Notes: generated by a model not told the origin, from the letters alone. Counted from the stretch's first letter, positions 46,773 to 57,857 are shown. The stretch: DNA of 64,000 nt from Astropecten irregularis (GCA_963971285.1 OZ020265.1:3140270-3204269); one strand, 5' to 3'. Program-made: numbers and translations.

Positions 46773-48727
46773 TTGATAGCATGCTAATCTTCTTTTCAAA
46801 CAACAAAAAGGATTGACTGGAATCAATGCACCAATGGACATGCACAGTCTCATCAGGTTCAAGTTGTAAACAACTGCCAGGCAGGCTGTGATATTCATAC
46901 TATTTACATAACGCTATAGCAATGTGTACAATATTGGGTGTACTGTGTTATAATTATGTGGTTGACGATTGGTATAAAAATACATGTATTGACTGCTTTG
47001 CCTGCTATTGACTTAAATCCGACATTCAACCTACAGACTGGTAAACAAACCACACTTCTATCAACATTTCACCTATGAATGATTCCATGCATATGCAGTA
47101 TACTTTGTATTAAAGAGAATAATAGAATGAGCCTAATTCCTCTTAACCCGTCCCTGCTATCATCTTTCTCTTCACCAGCTCCCACTTGCTCCTCATCTTT
47201 CGACTATTCCATGTTATCACATAAACTCCCTGGCCTGTATTCATCTACTGAATCAGCATCACCAACTTCCAGTGGCGTAGCCAGGATTCTGAATGGGGGG
47301 CCAATGGGGGGGGGCGAGCGCAAAAATGGGGGGGGGGGCGAGTGCAAAAGTAGGGGCGAGCACTAAAGTGGGGGGGAGGGGCGAGCACTAAAGTGGGGGG
47401 CAAGCGCTAAAACAGGGAGGGGCTGACTGGATTATAGTATGTAATGGGAAGAGGAAAATCTTCATTTTACATGTAGCCATGGAACACAAATCAAGAGAAA
47501 AGATTCAAAAGTCTGACCATAAAGCAAACAGTTTGACATGAAGATCTTGGTTCTGTTTTAACTGTATAGCGCAGAAACATGGAAAAACCAGATTGTACTC
47601 TTAAAGTTCAGAAGCTTTTTATCAGTATAAAAATTATGTACATAATGTCTATTAAACATTTCAAATGTTAGACGAGTGCATTACGAAAAAGAAACTTTAA
47701 GAGGCATAGCTACTAGCTAGTCACGTTATACTTTTTAGAAGGCGGGAAAGGGGGGTAGTGCGGAGGATGGGGGAGGAGGTAATAATGGGGAAGACATAAA
47801 ATAAAATGAGGAGAAAGAAAGGATGGAAAGGTGAACTTAAGAAGGAAAGAATTGAAGGTCAGGAAGAACAGAAGAGCCAGGAGTGTTTGAAGGTGGGGGT
47901 GGGGGCCTTGGGAGGGTCGTGGTAAAAGTGTAGAAGAGATTTGCCCAGTTGCTGTTCAACTTCTATGCCCTGTCACTGGGTAGATAGATGTATGGGTTAT
48001 TCCAAACCAACCATCGGTGGACAGGTGGACAAAGGTGGAACCATTGTAGGAAGCAGGAAAATATTTATAAAGACTCTTTTCCTCAAATGTGCTTTGTGGC
48101 CCCAGCAAAAAAATACACTGTACAGACATGCATACTGTAAAAATGTATACATTTGTAATACATTTCAAACCCACATGTAAAAAATATATAGGCCTACATA
48201 GTATAAGACTTGTATACATTTGTCTCTGCATGATCTAGTTGGATTTGTGTAGGCCTATCAATAATTTTCCATCTCTGATTTCCAGTGGGGGAGGGGGCAA
48301 CTGGGGGGGGGGCGACGATTTTTCATGTGGGGCTTGCGCCCCCCCCCCCCCCCCCCCCCCCCCCGTGCGTAATGGGTTTCAGCAAATTGTTCAGTTGACA
48401 TATTACATGATGCATGCAACAGGCATGCATCCATAAACACAACCAACGTTATTAGCTACAAAGAGAAACTGGTACACGACCAGCATAGTATAGGACCATA
48501 CTAATCAATATGCTTTACATGTTCAACAATAATACAGTACCAGTGCCTATAGCAATAACTGAAGCAATAGTTCGATCTCACTGCATAATGATATCATTAC
48601 GTGCATATGAGGGTCATGTGATGAGCTGGTTTGATTTCACCAAACATTTGCATGTATGATGCAGTGTAAATGAGAATGAAATACATTGGAAAATATTAAC
48701 ATTAACAAAAAAACATAAAATCATTAA
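46773..48727. other. Non-coding stretch with G-run and C-run repeats
   Basis: Bases 47270-47420 read AGTGGCGTAGCCAGGATTCTG followed by repeated GGGGGGCGAGCGCAAAA-type units. A related block at about 48283-48364 ends in 26 consecutive C (48339-48364). Bases 47740-47920 are purine-rich. Apparent frames at 47079 and 47941 have no recognised domain. Confidence 0.5.
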
Positions 48728-48898
48728 AGGTACTATCATACTTTGGTAAGAGACCAAAACAGAAATGTTCACAGATTTACGTATAACTTACAGAGTATGA
48801 AGATGGTGCTGGTAGAAACCTACCACTAAAATGTTTCCGCCTGAAATGGTGTATTTATCCAGAAATTAGTAAAACAACGACTGAAAATGATACTACCT
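48728..48898. mobile_element. TTAA-type MITE, internally deleted copy
   Basis: It begins AGGTACTATCATACTTTGG and ends ATGATACTACCT with TTAA on both sides (48724-48727 and 48899-48902), but is only 171 bp. The middle of the full element is missing. A second right end (AAAGTATGATACTACCT/TTAA) stands at 49084-49104, so two elements or a rearranged one may be present. Confidence 0.7.
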
Positions 48899-49303
48899 TT
48901 AAGTTTCAATTGACCAACAACATTTCAATTGAATCTTGTAGAGGGAGGCCTGCTCTATCAAGCAAATGTTTCGTAAAATTAGAAATGACATCTTTTATAT
49001 CAAACGTCAAAGGTTACCGGGTATGTGTCAAAGGTCATGGGTATCCACTTTTTGATTTTAGGGTGGTGTTTTTCTTTTAATTTAAAGTATGATACTACCT
49101 TTAATTATGGTTATGTTGTTGCCAAACTTACATTTTGTGTGGAAATTCTAACCGAATTAAGGTAAAGGTCTTGAACAGGTCTGATGTGAGGATATGAAAA
49201 TGTCCATAATTTTGGGAAATGCATAAAAGACCAAAAATGAAACTAAGATTTGTCGAAATTGAAGACTGTGGACAGGCCATGTTACCAGGGTGCAGATCTT
49301 TCC

Positions 49304-49477
49304 CAGGTATGGCCCGAGCTTGGATCAATCCCAGGCTGCCCTGGTATTTTCTCTCAAACCATCGAAGAGGTGTACGCTGTCCTCCAAGCAATTTCTATGG
49401 AAAAGTACTCGCTCTTTGGGGATTTTTTTTCTTCTATGGTGGCCAAAAGTGCGGGTAGATTTATCAGCCATACATGA
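49304..49477 (+). CDS. Exon-like open frame, unrecognised
   Basis: After a TTTCCCAG acceptor-like site, a frame reads QTIEEVYAVLQAISMEKY and SLFGDFFSSMVAKSAG, then reaches a weak donor (GCGG/GTAGAT) at about 49454 or a stop at 49477. Its phase would also fit the exon at 50403, making it a rival upstream exon. A second frame just upstream (MKLRFVEIEDCGQAMLPGC from 49239) also looks coding, which may mean a decayed gene. The family is unknown. Confidence 0.2.
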   Translation, partial: QVWPELGSIPGCPGIFSQTIEEVYAVLQAISMEKYSLFGDFFSSMVAKSAGRFISHT

Positions 49478-49943
49478 ACATGTAACATCTTTGCCGACCT
49501 ATTTTCCCCAGCTGAAGTATCATTATTCCAACTTCTGTAAAATACCGAATTATAGGTATGAAAATAGACTTCTTGAAATCTGTCTGAATTTATATCCTAT
49601 AACCACGATGAAGGATGTTGCAGATACATTGTAAGCTAGTCCTGGGTCAGTATTTATGATGACACCGTTAATTGGTTGAGATGTGCAAGAATTTGTGTGG
49701 TTCATATTTCAATCAAACTTGATTTGAACTACTTGAAAAAAAACTGACTCTGATGGGAATCGTTTCCATGGTAAATCCAGCATTGTCTATGCGTGTAAAT
49801 ATCTAGAAGATCTGCAGTGTGCTGTTGCCAAGTGGTCTGGTGTGTCGTACTCAAGGTTTAGAGGTCAACCTACTTTTTATGGGTTCGAATCCAGCCATGG
49901 GCTAGAGGTGATGCTTGCGTCCTTGGGCAAGATGCTTTGTCAA

Positions 49944-50083
49944 TGGGAGACTTCTGCGAACCGGTCTTTAAGTCAACAGCGCACGCGCACGCAATTGTGA
50001 GCATGCGTGCGTTGTTTTGCCCCTGCGCTGTTGTGCGTGCGCGTGCGCTGTTGACTTGAAGACCGATTCTCAAAGGTCTCCCA
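49944..50083. mobile_element. 140 bp hairpin MITE with GC-alternating stem, second copy
   Basis: Twin of 46633-46772 with ends TGGGAGACTTCTGCGAACCG and GGTCTCCCA. Its asymmetric centre is in the opposite orientation. Confidence 0.75.
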
Positions 50084-50186
50084 GTGCTCCTCTTCGCCCA
50101 GAGTAAATGGGTACCTTTAAGGGTAGATATGGCTCGCCAGGGAGTTGAGATTGTTTCAGGAAACAGTAAATGTAGCTCAATGATCT

Positions 50187-50318
50187 GGGGGCGATTTCAC
50201 GAAGCCCTGCTGTCAATCTTGACTGAGTGACGAAGAATAACTCATCGTATCCTATGTATATGCATCATAAGTCCTACGATTGATAATATTTTGCAATGAG
50301 TTTGGTGAAATCGACCCC
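50187..50318 (-). mobile_element. GGGTCGATTT-type MITE outside the array
   Basis: GGGGCGATTTCACGAAGCCC at the left corresponds to the right end of the element at 317. The right end GGTGAAATCGACCCC corresponds to its left end, so it is inverted. It is diverged and shorter, showing a dispersed family. Confidence 0.65.
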
Positions 50319-50402
50319 AGGAATAATAGTGCTACGTTATTGACATCTTACGTTGATTGTGATATGCGCTATAGTTTATCATTTTATTATCATTATTACA
50401 AG

Positions 50403-50478
50403 ATATCGCCGATAATGATTTAGAAGATTTGGACGCAGAACTTGAAGATGTGAAGAGGGACATGGTGAATGTGGAAAG
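50403..50478 (+). CDS. Candidate exon 2: acidic propeptide with Lys-Arg processing site
   Basis: A 76-base exon is bounded by an acceptor (TTATTATCATTATTACAAG) and a good donor (GAAAG/GTAGGT at 50479). Only one frame is free of stops. It reads IADNDLEDLDAELEDV, then KR, then DMVNVE. The acidic, leucine-spaced stretch followed by a dibasic site is what propeptides of secreted peptides look like. It ends in two bases (AG) that join the C at 51415 to give Ser, so the downstream frame is fixed. The function and family are not recognised. A coiled-coil protein exon is the alternative. Confidence 0.5.
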
Positions 50479-51414
50479 GTAGGTTCATGTCACTAACTAC
50501 ATCGATTTTTACTCCATTTATTTGATTTCATTTACCTCTGATAACAGTCCTAATTTAGGGACTTATAGGCCTATTATAGCCTATAAGCCAAATGTCCTCC
50601 GACGTTTTACCTGCGCTGTATACGTTTTGTAACGCATCATTTTGCCATGAGTATAGCATTTTACTTTGCTTTTTAATTATGCCCATAAAAAAATCCCATG
50701 TAAAAGCAATTACTTGCAGACAATACACAGAAAACCTGTGTATTAACATTGAGTTTTTGGTAGAGAGCAAATGAAAACTTTTTATCATTTAGAACATTTG
50801 ACAACGACCAGCGAAAAAAAAGAGGCAACGCGTTGGCCAATCACAATGTGCGGGATCGGATCGGACGCATTTCTGTGCTCTAAGTTGCTATTGAAGCCAA
50901 TTCTCCATGGACCTTATCGAAGATAGCGCATAACTGGTTTTGCGCAAAGCACTCTGGGAAACACAGAGATACAGCTGGTGATGAGTGCATAAAACGTACG
51001 GACTCCATGAGAATTCAACTTAGAATAAGTACTCAACTTTACACCGCTGGAACAAGTGACTCGACAGTAACATTCCATGGACCGTTGTGCAGCACCGTTA
51101 TGTATAACCACTTCAAGCAAGGCTTTCTTCTAGGAAAAAATACAACTTAAGTTACACGTGTACGCGTGTCGACGCGGGTGGTAAAACTTGACTCAAATTT
51201 ACCCACTGTCCTTTGCTCGCGCACGCGCAGCGCCGAAAACAAGGTATCTTTGATATGGTCCATGGAAAAATCCCTCTGAAATGCTCTGATCTTCGAAGGA
51301 GAGGGAACAATCAAACCCTAACTTGCGCCAAAACGTCTGTATCATAAGTAAATGAATTTGAATCGTGTGGTGTATATTTTGTGTTTTTATTAGCCTTTTT
51401 TAATTTAATTGCAG

Positions 51415-51520
51415 CGATTGTACAGTCGTGTGTGCTATTGCTGATGAGCTGTGCAATCCAGGTTATTTTGGATGTTTGTATCATCGGCTTAAATGTGAGA
51501 CATGTCAAAAACAAGGTTAG
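51415..51520 (+). CDS. Candidate last exon: six-cysteine peptide ending Gly-stop
   Basis: A long pyrimidine-rich acceptor (TTTTTTAATTTAATTGCAG) leads into a frame set by the previous exon. It has six cysteines in 29 residues with spacing C-x3-C-x6-C-x6-C-x6-C-x2-C, including CNPGYFGC and CETC. It ends QKQG and a TAG at 51518-51520. From the Lys-Arg site in the previous exon to the Gly, the mature peptide would be about 40 residues, and the final Gly could donate a C-terminal amide. AAG/GTTAGA at 51516 could be a weak donor, so a further exon is not excluded. The first AATAAA seen downstream is far off, near 52811. I do not recognise the family. Confidence 0.5.
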
Positions 51521-51600
51521 AGAACGTCATTATACACAGGGTAAGTTACTAAGTTACTAAGCTATTTGTCTGTACAGTTAGGTTAACCAAATTGATTTAA

Positions 51601-51934
51601 AGGTAGTATCATACTTTGGTAAGAAACCAAAACAGAAATGTTGACAGATTTACCTATAACTTACAGGGTATGAAGATGGTGATGGTAGAAACATACCGTT
51701 AAAATGTTTCCGCCTAAAATGGTGTATTTATCCAGAAATGAGTTTTTTATCTTTTAAAAGATCAAAATTAAAAGGAAAAGACTTAAGAAATACTGTGGCT
51801 GTTTTTCCCTGTTTTCTCAAAAAGTGGGCACCGTATGGGACTGACATTTCACAGACGACTGTTATTGTATCTGTCTTGATATTTTGCCCATGAATCTGTA
51901 ATTTTTTGATAAAATCCAAAGTATGATACTACCT
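51601..51934. mobile_element. TTAA-type MITE, best-preserved copy
   Basis: 334 bp with ends AGGTAGTATCATACTTTGG and CAAAGTATGATACTACCT. TTAA stands at 51597-51600 and 51935-51938. It is inserted just after the candidate peptide gene. The minus-strand frame inside it is not a gene. Confidence 0.9.
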
Positions 51935-52023
51935 TTAAGGTGTGAAGACGGATTGTCGCACTATCAATTTAGTACTAAGCTTCGAAATTTGTTGCGACGG
52001 ACTTCCACATTTCTGAGTAAAGA

Positions 52024-52193
52024 TTATAGATTTGGCGAAACCATGTGCAAATATTGTTTGATCAGAACTCGAACATTATGTACTTTGTTTGCAATGTTAC
52101 CCAATGCAGTTTGAATAATTCTAATTCTATCATGTGATTTACAGTGAGCATGACATTTTTGACAATAGGATCTATTGTCAACATATGAGATAA
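52024..52193 (-). CDS. Exon-like minus-strand frame with a cysteine cluster
   Basis: After CTATTACTGTCGCAAACAG, a frame of 55 residues runs to a stop: YVDNRSYCQKCHAHCKSHD, then a basic amphipathic part with NKVHNVRVLIKQYLHM. CxxCxxxC could bind a metal or form disulfides. Overlapping it in another frame, 52062-52379 is also open (NNNKCNAEPVYDDYVENTQR) behind an acceptor-like GGATTTCAG at about 52283. Both look coding, so a one-base frameshift in a decayed gene is possible. The family is unknown. Confidence 0.25.
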
Positions 52194-52379
52194 CTGTTTG
52201 CGACAGTAATAGACCAGCCTCTGTGTATTCTCTACATAATCATCATACACTGGCTCTGCGTTACACTTGTTATTATTGCTTTCTGAAATCCAAAGAGTAA
52301 ACGAGGGAGTAGAGGAATGTCCGTTAGGATGAACTCGTTTCGTTTGAAAATCTACAACTGTTGAGTGCTGGCTCATCAA

Positions 52380-54164
52380 TAGTGAAGAGCGCCCTCTGTA
52401 GTTATAAGTTGTTGTTTGTTCGTTGCTATGAATAGAAGTACATGCAAAAGATCAGATCTTGCCTCCATCAAACTGCTGTAATATCTATAAGCTCTTAAAC
52501 CCTCTTCTAGCCCGATCACGCAACAACAATATAAATTCAATCCGATGAAAATCCACAGTGCGCAGAATCATTCGACCCTTTCCAAATGCCAGCGGATTGC
52601 AAACATTTGGTGGCGCACTTTTTGAAAGGCGGCCACTTTTGTTTAAAAGAAGAAACTGGTGGTGTTTATCGCACTACAACTCCGACTTAGTATATAATGT
52701 GTGATTTATTCCTGAAAGGAACACGGAGTTAGAAGAATATTCGACATGGACAACATGTCCCGGATTTCCCCACAGGTCTTTTGCTCATGATTAGATTTAA
52801 GGCTTCCAAGGTTTCAATAAAAGATGATTGGCGGTGTACACAATAGTAATTATAATGACGCCACTGCAGATTTCTATTCAATCAAAAGAGGGTGCCCTTG
52901 AAAAGTTGTGTTCTAATAACTGTATAGTTTTTTCTGTATTTGGAAATAACAAAATGGACCAATATTATTTGTAAAGGATTGCATATTACATGCATTTGTT
53001 CGTTTATTTCTGTCTATGCATATTTTTCATGTAGCTTATCTCGGAGCCCCAGAATCATCGTCTTGAGCCAATCAGCCAATTAGATGTCGTTATTGCTGGA
53101 CGAGTAAGGAACATCACGATGTATGGATACACCGCATAATTCCGACAACGAGTTTGCCATTTTATTTGTTTATTTCTTGGGAATTCTGGTTCTTGGTTGT
53201 CTTCCAAAATATAGAAATTAATTCAAGTGGTAAATCATAATTTCCATAATCACAACACTCGTCCTCGAATAGCTATGTCGCCATAGCTCCACTTAACGTA
53301 GGAAATAATGGCACTAAAAGAAAAACTGCAATTTCTGGTAGAATGTTTGAATACAAATTAAGAAAGGAATGTTTGGAACCTTTGTCTTGTCATGAGAAAC
53401 TGCTCAAATCAAAAGTTCGCACTCATTTTCATTTTGTTGATTAATGTCCGTTGTATTCATTCCAAGTCGTTAATGATTTCAGATTTTCGACTGTGACATT
53501 TCCATTGCTAGATCTGCACAATATTAATTAACCTAGTAGAAACGAAACAATTCTTATTCATTTCCATAGTCTTCATTTACCAGAGGTTATTATTTGCATA
53601 AGTGTCTTATAAACTTCACAATTCGAATGGCATGATGGTGGAGGGGGAGTTTTAAATAAATTTACAAGCATCAAAGAGTCCTTGTCATGGAGTGATTAAT
53701 GTAACTGTTCTGTTGCATGATGATCTCTTGTACAATATTAATGAAGTTAGGTAGGTTTGTAATTCAGGCGATTCCAAATAGTGCGAAAACAAGAGGTTGC
53801 AACATGTTGGCTAATAACAATTCCCAAGTGAAATTTAATTGGTCGACAGATTCCTCGCATTGTGTCGTAAATGAAATGAAGGGTTTTGAGATACATGGCG
53901 AAGCTGGAGCCATTCTTCGGCTTCTTCGTCCCACCTAATCCCTTCATTTCATTTTGTGGGCTTTAAACAGCGGCAGCGAAATAAGTCCCAAGCCAAGTGT
54001 CATTTTAAGGGCGTTTACGAAACGGAGGAACAGCGGCTCCGTCTCAGGCTCCGGCACCATTTCGTGAATCCATTCTGACATAGCGGGTTTCAAAATAGAG
54101 GCTTTTGGCTGCGGTTCGGAAGTAGATTATCAAGTTTGAAAAGGAAAACACAGCTTCAGCTCCA
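52380..54164. other. Single-copy non-coding stretch
   Basis: Around 52540-52625 there is a piece (GTGCGCAGAATCATTCGACCC..GGTGGCGCAC) related to the foldback at 54281. At 53870-53955 AAATGAAATGAAGGG and CCCTTCATTTCATTT form a 15 bp stem around a 55-base loop. No gene was recognised. Confidence 0.4.
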
Positions 54165-54280
54165 ATGACAAATCACAACCTATATTTTCAGCTTATGGAT
54201 ATCAGAGCTGGAGCCCGAGACTGTGCAGCCGTTTGGGAAATCCCGTATGAAGTCACAATGCTGGCGATTCACAGTAGCCC

Positions 54281-54409
54281 GCCTCCAAGAGTTTGCAACG
54301 ACGAGTGCCAATCACAATGCGCAGAATCGGTTGACCCTTTCCATATGCTCATTGGGTTGAAAAACACCGTGTATAGTGATTGGCCAACGCATCGCAAACT
54401 CTTGGAGGC
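54281..54409. mobile_element. Small foldback element
   Basis: GCCTCCAAGAGTTTGC at 54281 is mirrored exactly by GCAAACTCTTGGAGGC ending at 54409. CCAATCACAATGCG and GATTGGCCAACGCAT lie inside. The open frame 54165-54524 crosses the palindrome and is not called as a gene. Confidence 0.55.
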
Positions 54410-55126
54410 GCACTATATTGTGAGTCGTAAATTTTCCTTTCTACCAGAGCTCTATGGTTTTACAAACGTGTCTCATACCTTGGAAGAAAATTATACAAAA
54501 AACATACATTTTGAAGAGATGTGATCTTCAAACTACTTTTGAAAACTCTTTCCAACCATTTCCATTTTATTTTTATAGCCTCGATACCCAAATCAAATCA
54601 ATGTATTCCTTTAAACCAATTAGAATGCGAATTAATGTGGGAGTTGTGAACCACCAGTCTACGCCTGGCCCCATTTGTATGCCGCCCTCTGTCGGCACTT
54701 TGACAAATCGTTGATATCAAGCAATAGCCAATTAATTTTGTTGTGCAGGTCTCTGAGCTTCCGGGAAGCATTTCTGAAAAGCGTCTCGGCTTTGATATCC
54801 AGGAAGATAAAAGACCGACGGACAGACGGACAAAATAAAATAAAAATGTCAAACTAAAAAAGAGCAAAAGTTAAGCAGACCGTCAGGTGTTCAGGGGCAC
54901 GCGACTCACCGGGATTCTTTCACCCGGCTTACCGGCTCCCATAATAGTCCCCATAGGCTTACTGGCAAGCCGACTACTGCATATCCTCCCCACCATTGAA
55001 ACCTTAGACTGACTGACATGCAAAGCTCTGAAGGACTAAGAGGGAGAAACAAGGCGGCCCCTGGACCATCGCGGTGCCAGGGTCCGCTCATGCCATGTTC
55101 CATTCATAATCAGAGAGTCGATCAGG

Positions 55127-55195
55127 ATCGGGAATCGAACCCAGGCTACCGAAGTCTGGGCGGTGGTACCATCGCTTATCCAACCGAGCCACAAG
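55127..55195 (-). mobile_element. tRNA-like SINE head, minus strand (first of two)
   Basis: On the minus strand the A box is TGGCTCGGTTGGATAAGCG and the B box GGTTCGATTCC. The tRNA fold is incomplete, so a SINE head is more likely than a tRNA gene. Confidence 0.55.
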
Positions 55196-55269
55196 CTTTG
55201 GTGACATCCCGGCAGTTTCTAAAACCATTTATACCTTTTATATACAGACTTGAATAAAACATAGAAAAA

Positions 55270-55336
55270 ATACCCGGGGATCGAACCCGGTCCACGTAAC
55301 TGAGAATCCCATCACTGAACCACTCGGCCACTCACA
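55270..55336 (-). mobile_element. tRNA-like SINE head, minus strand (second, Ser/Leu-like)
   Basis: On the minus strand TGGCCGAGTGGTTCAGTGATG and GGTTCGATCCC give A and B boxes like those of type II tRNAs. The T stem (CCGGG/CCCGG) is perfect. The long variable arm expected for Ser or Leu is short. It is probably a tRNA-derived repeat, and a worn tRNA gene is possible. Confidence 0.5.
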
Positions 55337-55439
55337 CGTCTTAAGAAAGTCAGGGAAATAAAAACGATGTGATTGTTAATACTCCATTCATTCAAGATCA
55401 CTCAGCCGTGTCAGGTATACAGTATCGCGCAACCCACAA

Positions 55440-55980
55440 GATCGCTGGGGCTAGGATCCGTCGCTGGGCAGGGACCGGTCGCTGCTTCGCACGGCGATTT
55501 TCCCCGCTTAGCGGTGGGTTTAGGCTTCGGCGGTGGTCGCGGGGCGTTGATGAGGTTGGCCTCAGGTGTAGAATGAGAGACTATTACGAAAGAGACAGGA
55601 GCCAATTTTTATAATTAGAGACTGTTTCATATAGTACATGTATAAAGGAGGTAAACTAGCGACTACCAAAGTCTACTACCTGGGGGTGAGTGATAAGGAT
55701 TACATGTACATGTATAAAGAAAGTTTTGAGGATTTGCATGGTGGCAATTGGTATGTGGATCGGTTTGCGGGTCGCCGTGTGGGGGTCGCCCGTGTTTCGC
55801 GCTCTGTTTCTCTCGCGCTTCTTGTGGGGTCTCGGCGTTTCGGCTGACCTGCTCTTGTCCTCCCGGGGACTGGGGCTGGCTGGTCGGGGTGTTTGGGCCT
55901 TGCGGAGTTGCGGGGGCGCGGATCGGCTGGGGTGCGGCCGATTCTTGCGTGGTGTTTCCGCGAACCGACCCTCATAAAGA
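55440..55980. other. GC-rich block in an AT-rich setting
   Basis: Two GC-rich patches (about 55440-55570 and 55755-55980) differ sharply from their flanks. On the minus strand both give proline/arginine/lysine-rich frames (for example RPPPKPKPTAKRGKSP and PTRRPANRSTYQLPP). No domain is recognised. It could be a piece of a retroelement leader or a transferred segment. Confidence 0.35.
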
Positions 55981-57199
55981 AAATGAAATGGGCATCTAGA
56001 CGGGCCGCAAAAAAAACAAAAAACTAACTAGAAAACAAAGGGGAAAGGACAAAATACTCAGGTGACACCGGTAACATAAGGGTGGCTTGATTCTACCTCA
56101 CTGAAAGGATACATTTCCTCTAGCTGTGAAGGTTCACTGGGTAACACCTTTTATTCGCATGCATTGTTTGGGTCTCCTTCCCGGGCCCTCCTTTATTAGG
56201 AAAGAATCCAGCTGTCAAGTCTATTGTCCTGGCAGTAGAGAACATCAGTGGTCGTGGCGTTCTTTCTCCTGGTGGAAATATTTAGAAGAAAAGTTCATTG
56301 TTTGGTACATTGTTGGCGACAATAGTGTGACATCATACAAGGCCCTTTGATTGTTCACCCCTTTCAAGATGGTGTGCTCTTTACAAGTTCAGGCCCCACA
56401 ACGCCACAGTTAAGACTTGATTGAAAGATGGCTGGCCGCTACCTCATATGAAATGTGTTTAACGGTGGTTATAATTATAATCCATGCTAAAAGATCCCAA
56501 TCAACCCCAAACCGGAGATAATGGCAAGTTTCTCAAAAAATATGAGCTGAAATCACTCGCACGGGATGATCTATAGCAAAGGAGATCATGATGATATGAT
56601 TTTCTAGCTTCGTGACAAGATTCTTAATGAAGAATAATTTTATCGGTTGGAAAAGTAGCTAGGTCACTTCACTTTCTGCTTTCCGGGGCTACCTCAGCTT
56701 GGCCCTAGCGGACTAACAATCTACGTGGAGAGCAGGGGTGGAGGGGTCTACTCTTACATACAGGGCATCGTTTTCAACGTTTCAGACACGTTTCAGGTGT
56801 CCTGTCTCTAGCTTGGACTAGGTGCGTATTGGGCCCTTTATTTTAAGAAGAGTGTACCCTCAGTATCCCCTGCTGTAAGGGCCTATTGGTATATTACAGT
56901 TCGCCATGGTTGTTAAGCATGCAGGTATTCCTTAAATATCAACGTCATTCCAGCAGGGAATCCTTTCGGGAAATGGGGATATTAGAGTTGGGGATATCAT
57001 AGAGTTGGGGATAAAATACTGTGCCCAATACGAATACATGTACATGTATATGGCGAAGAACAGGACTGTCGGGAACGTCTGTGGGAAAGTTAGCCATTTC
57101 CCCAAACCTAAGGACGGACACGCGACCACACCGTGTCATATGGAACGCCAAAGCTATCTTCGGTAGTTTAATAGATGGTTTGTTTCCTCAATTTCATCA
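55981..57199. other. Single-copy stretch, nothing recognised
   Basis: A short run of TAGAGTTGGGGATA-type repeats (about 56968-57018) is the only clear structure. Frames at 56126 and 57021 are unsupported. Confidence 0.4.
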
Positions 57200-57480
57200 T
57201 TCTTCAATTCCATAATTCAATTCGCCAATTTCATAATTAAATTCGCAAATTCATCATTCAATTCGTCATTTTGTCATTCAATTCGCCAATTTCATCATTC
57301 AGTTCGTCATTTTGTCATTCAATTCGCCAAGTCTATCATTCAATTCCTCATTTTGTCATTCAATTCGCCAATTTCACCATTCAATTTTTCAATCTCATCA
57401 TTCACTTTGGCAATCACATCGTCCCATTTGGCGGTTTATCGTTATTCGGTAATAATCGATTCTCTGTGCTCAACGACTAT
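57200..57480 (+). repeat. ~20 bp tandem repeat, CATTCAATTCGCCAATTT type
   Basis: CATTCAATTCGCCAATTTCAT alternates with CATTCAATTCGTCATTTTGT over about 240 bp, degenerating toward 57440. It resumes briefly at 57520-57560. Confidence 0.75.
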
Positions 57481-57535
57481 TCGATTTGACGCGTAAGCAC
57501 TGCACTGCAAGGTCGTCCTTTCATTCAATTTGGCA

Positions 57536-57857
57536 ATTCATCATTCGGTGTGGCAATACACGGGTTTACACTTCCACAAAAACGCATGCGTGATAGTGCC
57601 TCGTTTTGAAGTCGCGATCAAAATTGCCGTGTATACACGGGTTTACACCTTGGCGGCCATCTTAGATTTTGATCGCAACTTCAAAACGAGGCACTTCCAC
57701 GCATGCGCACTTTCCGAAGTGTAAGCCCGTCCATTGTCGAAGACAATACACGGGTTTACACTTCGGCGGTTTTGATGGCGACTTCGAAACGAGGCACTAC
57801 CACGCATGCGCTTTTTTAGAAGTGTAAACCCGTGTATTCATCATTCGGTGTGGCAAT
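57536..57857. mobile_element. Foldback cluster flanked by 22 bp direct repeats
   Basis: ATTCATCATTCGGTGTGGCAAT stands at 57536-57557 and again at 57836-57857, exactly 300 bp apart. Between them, TACACGGGTTTACAC occurs three times and its complement GTGTAAACCCGTGTA once, with GTGCCTCGTTTTGAAGT and its inverse repeated as well. At least two related palindromic elements are nested or joined. Confidence 0.65.

Noticed and set aside
54165-54524. 119-codon frame with several cysteines as a gene
   Set aside because: It spans an exact inverted repeat (54281-54296 with 54394-54409) and looks like a foldback element.
55270-55336. tRNA-Ser or tRNA-Leu gene
   Set aside because: Boxes fit, but the variable arm is too short and a similar SINE head lies next to it; kept as a repeat.
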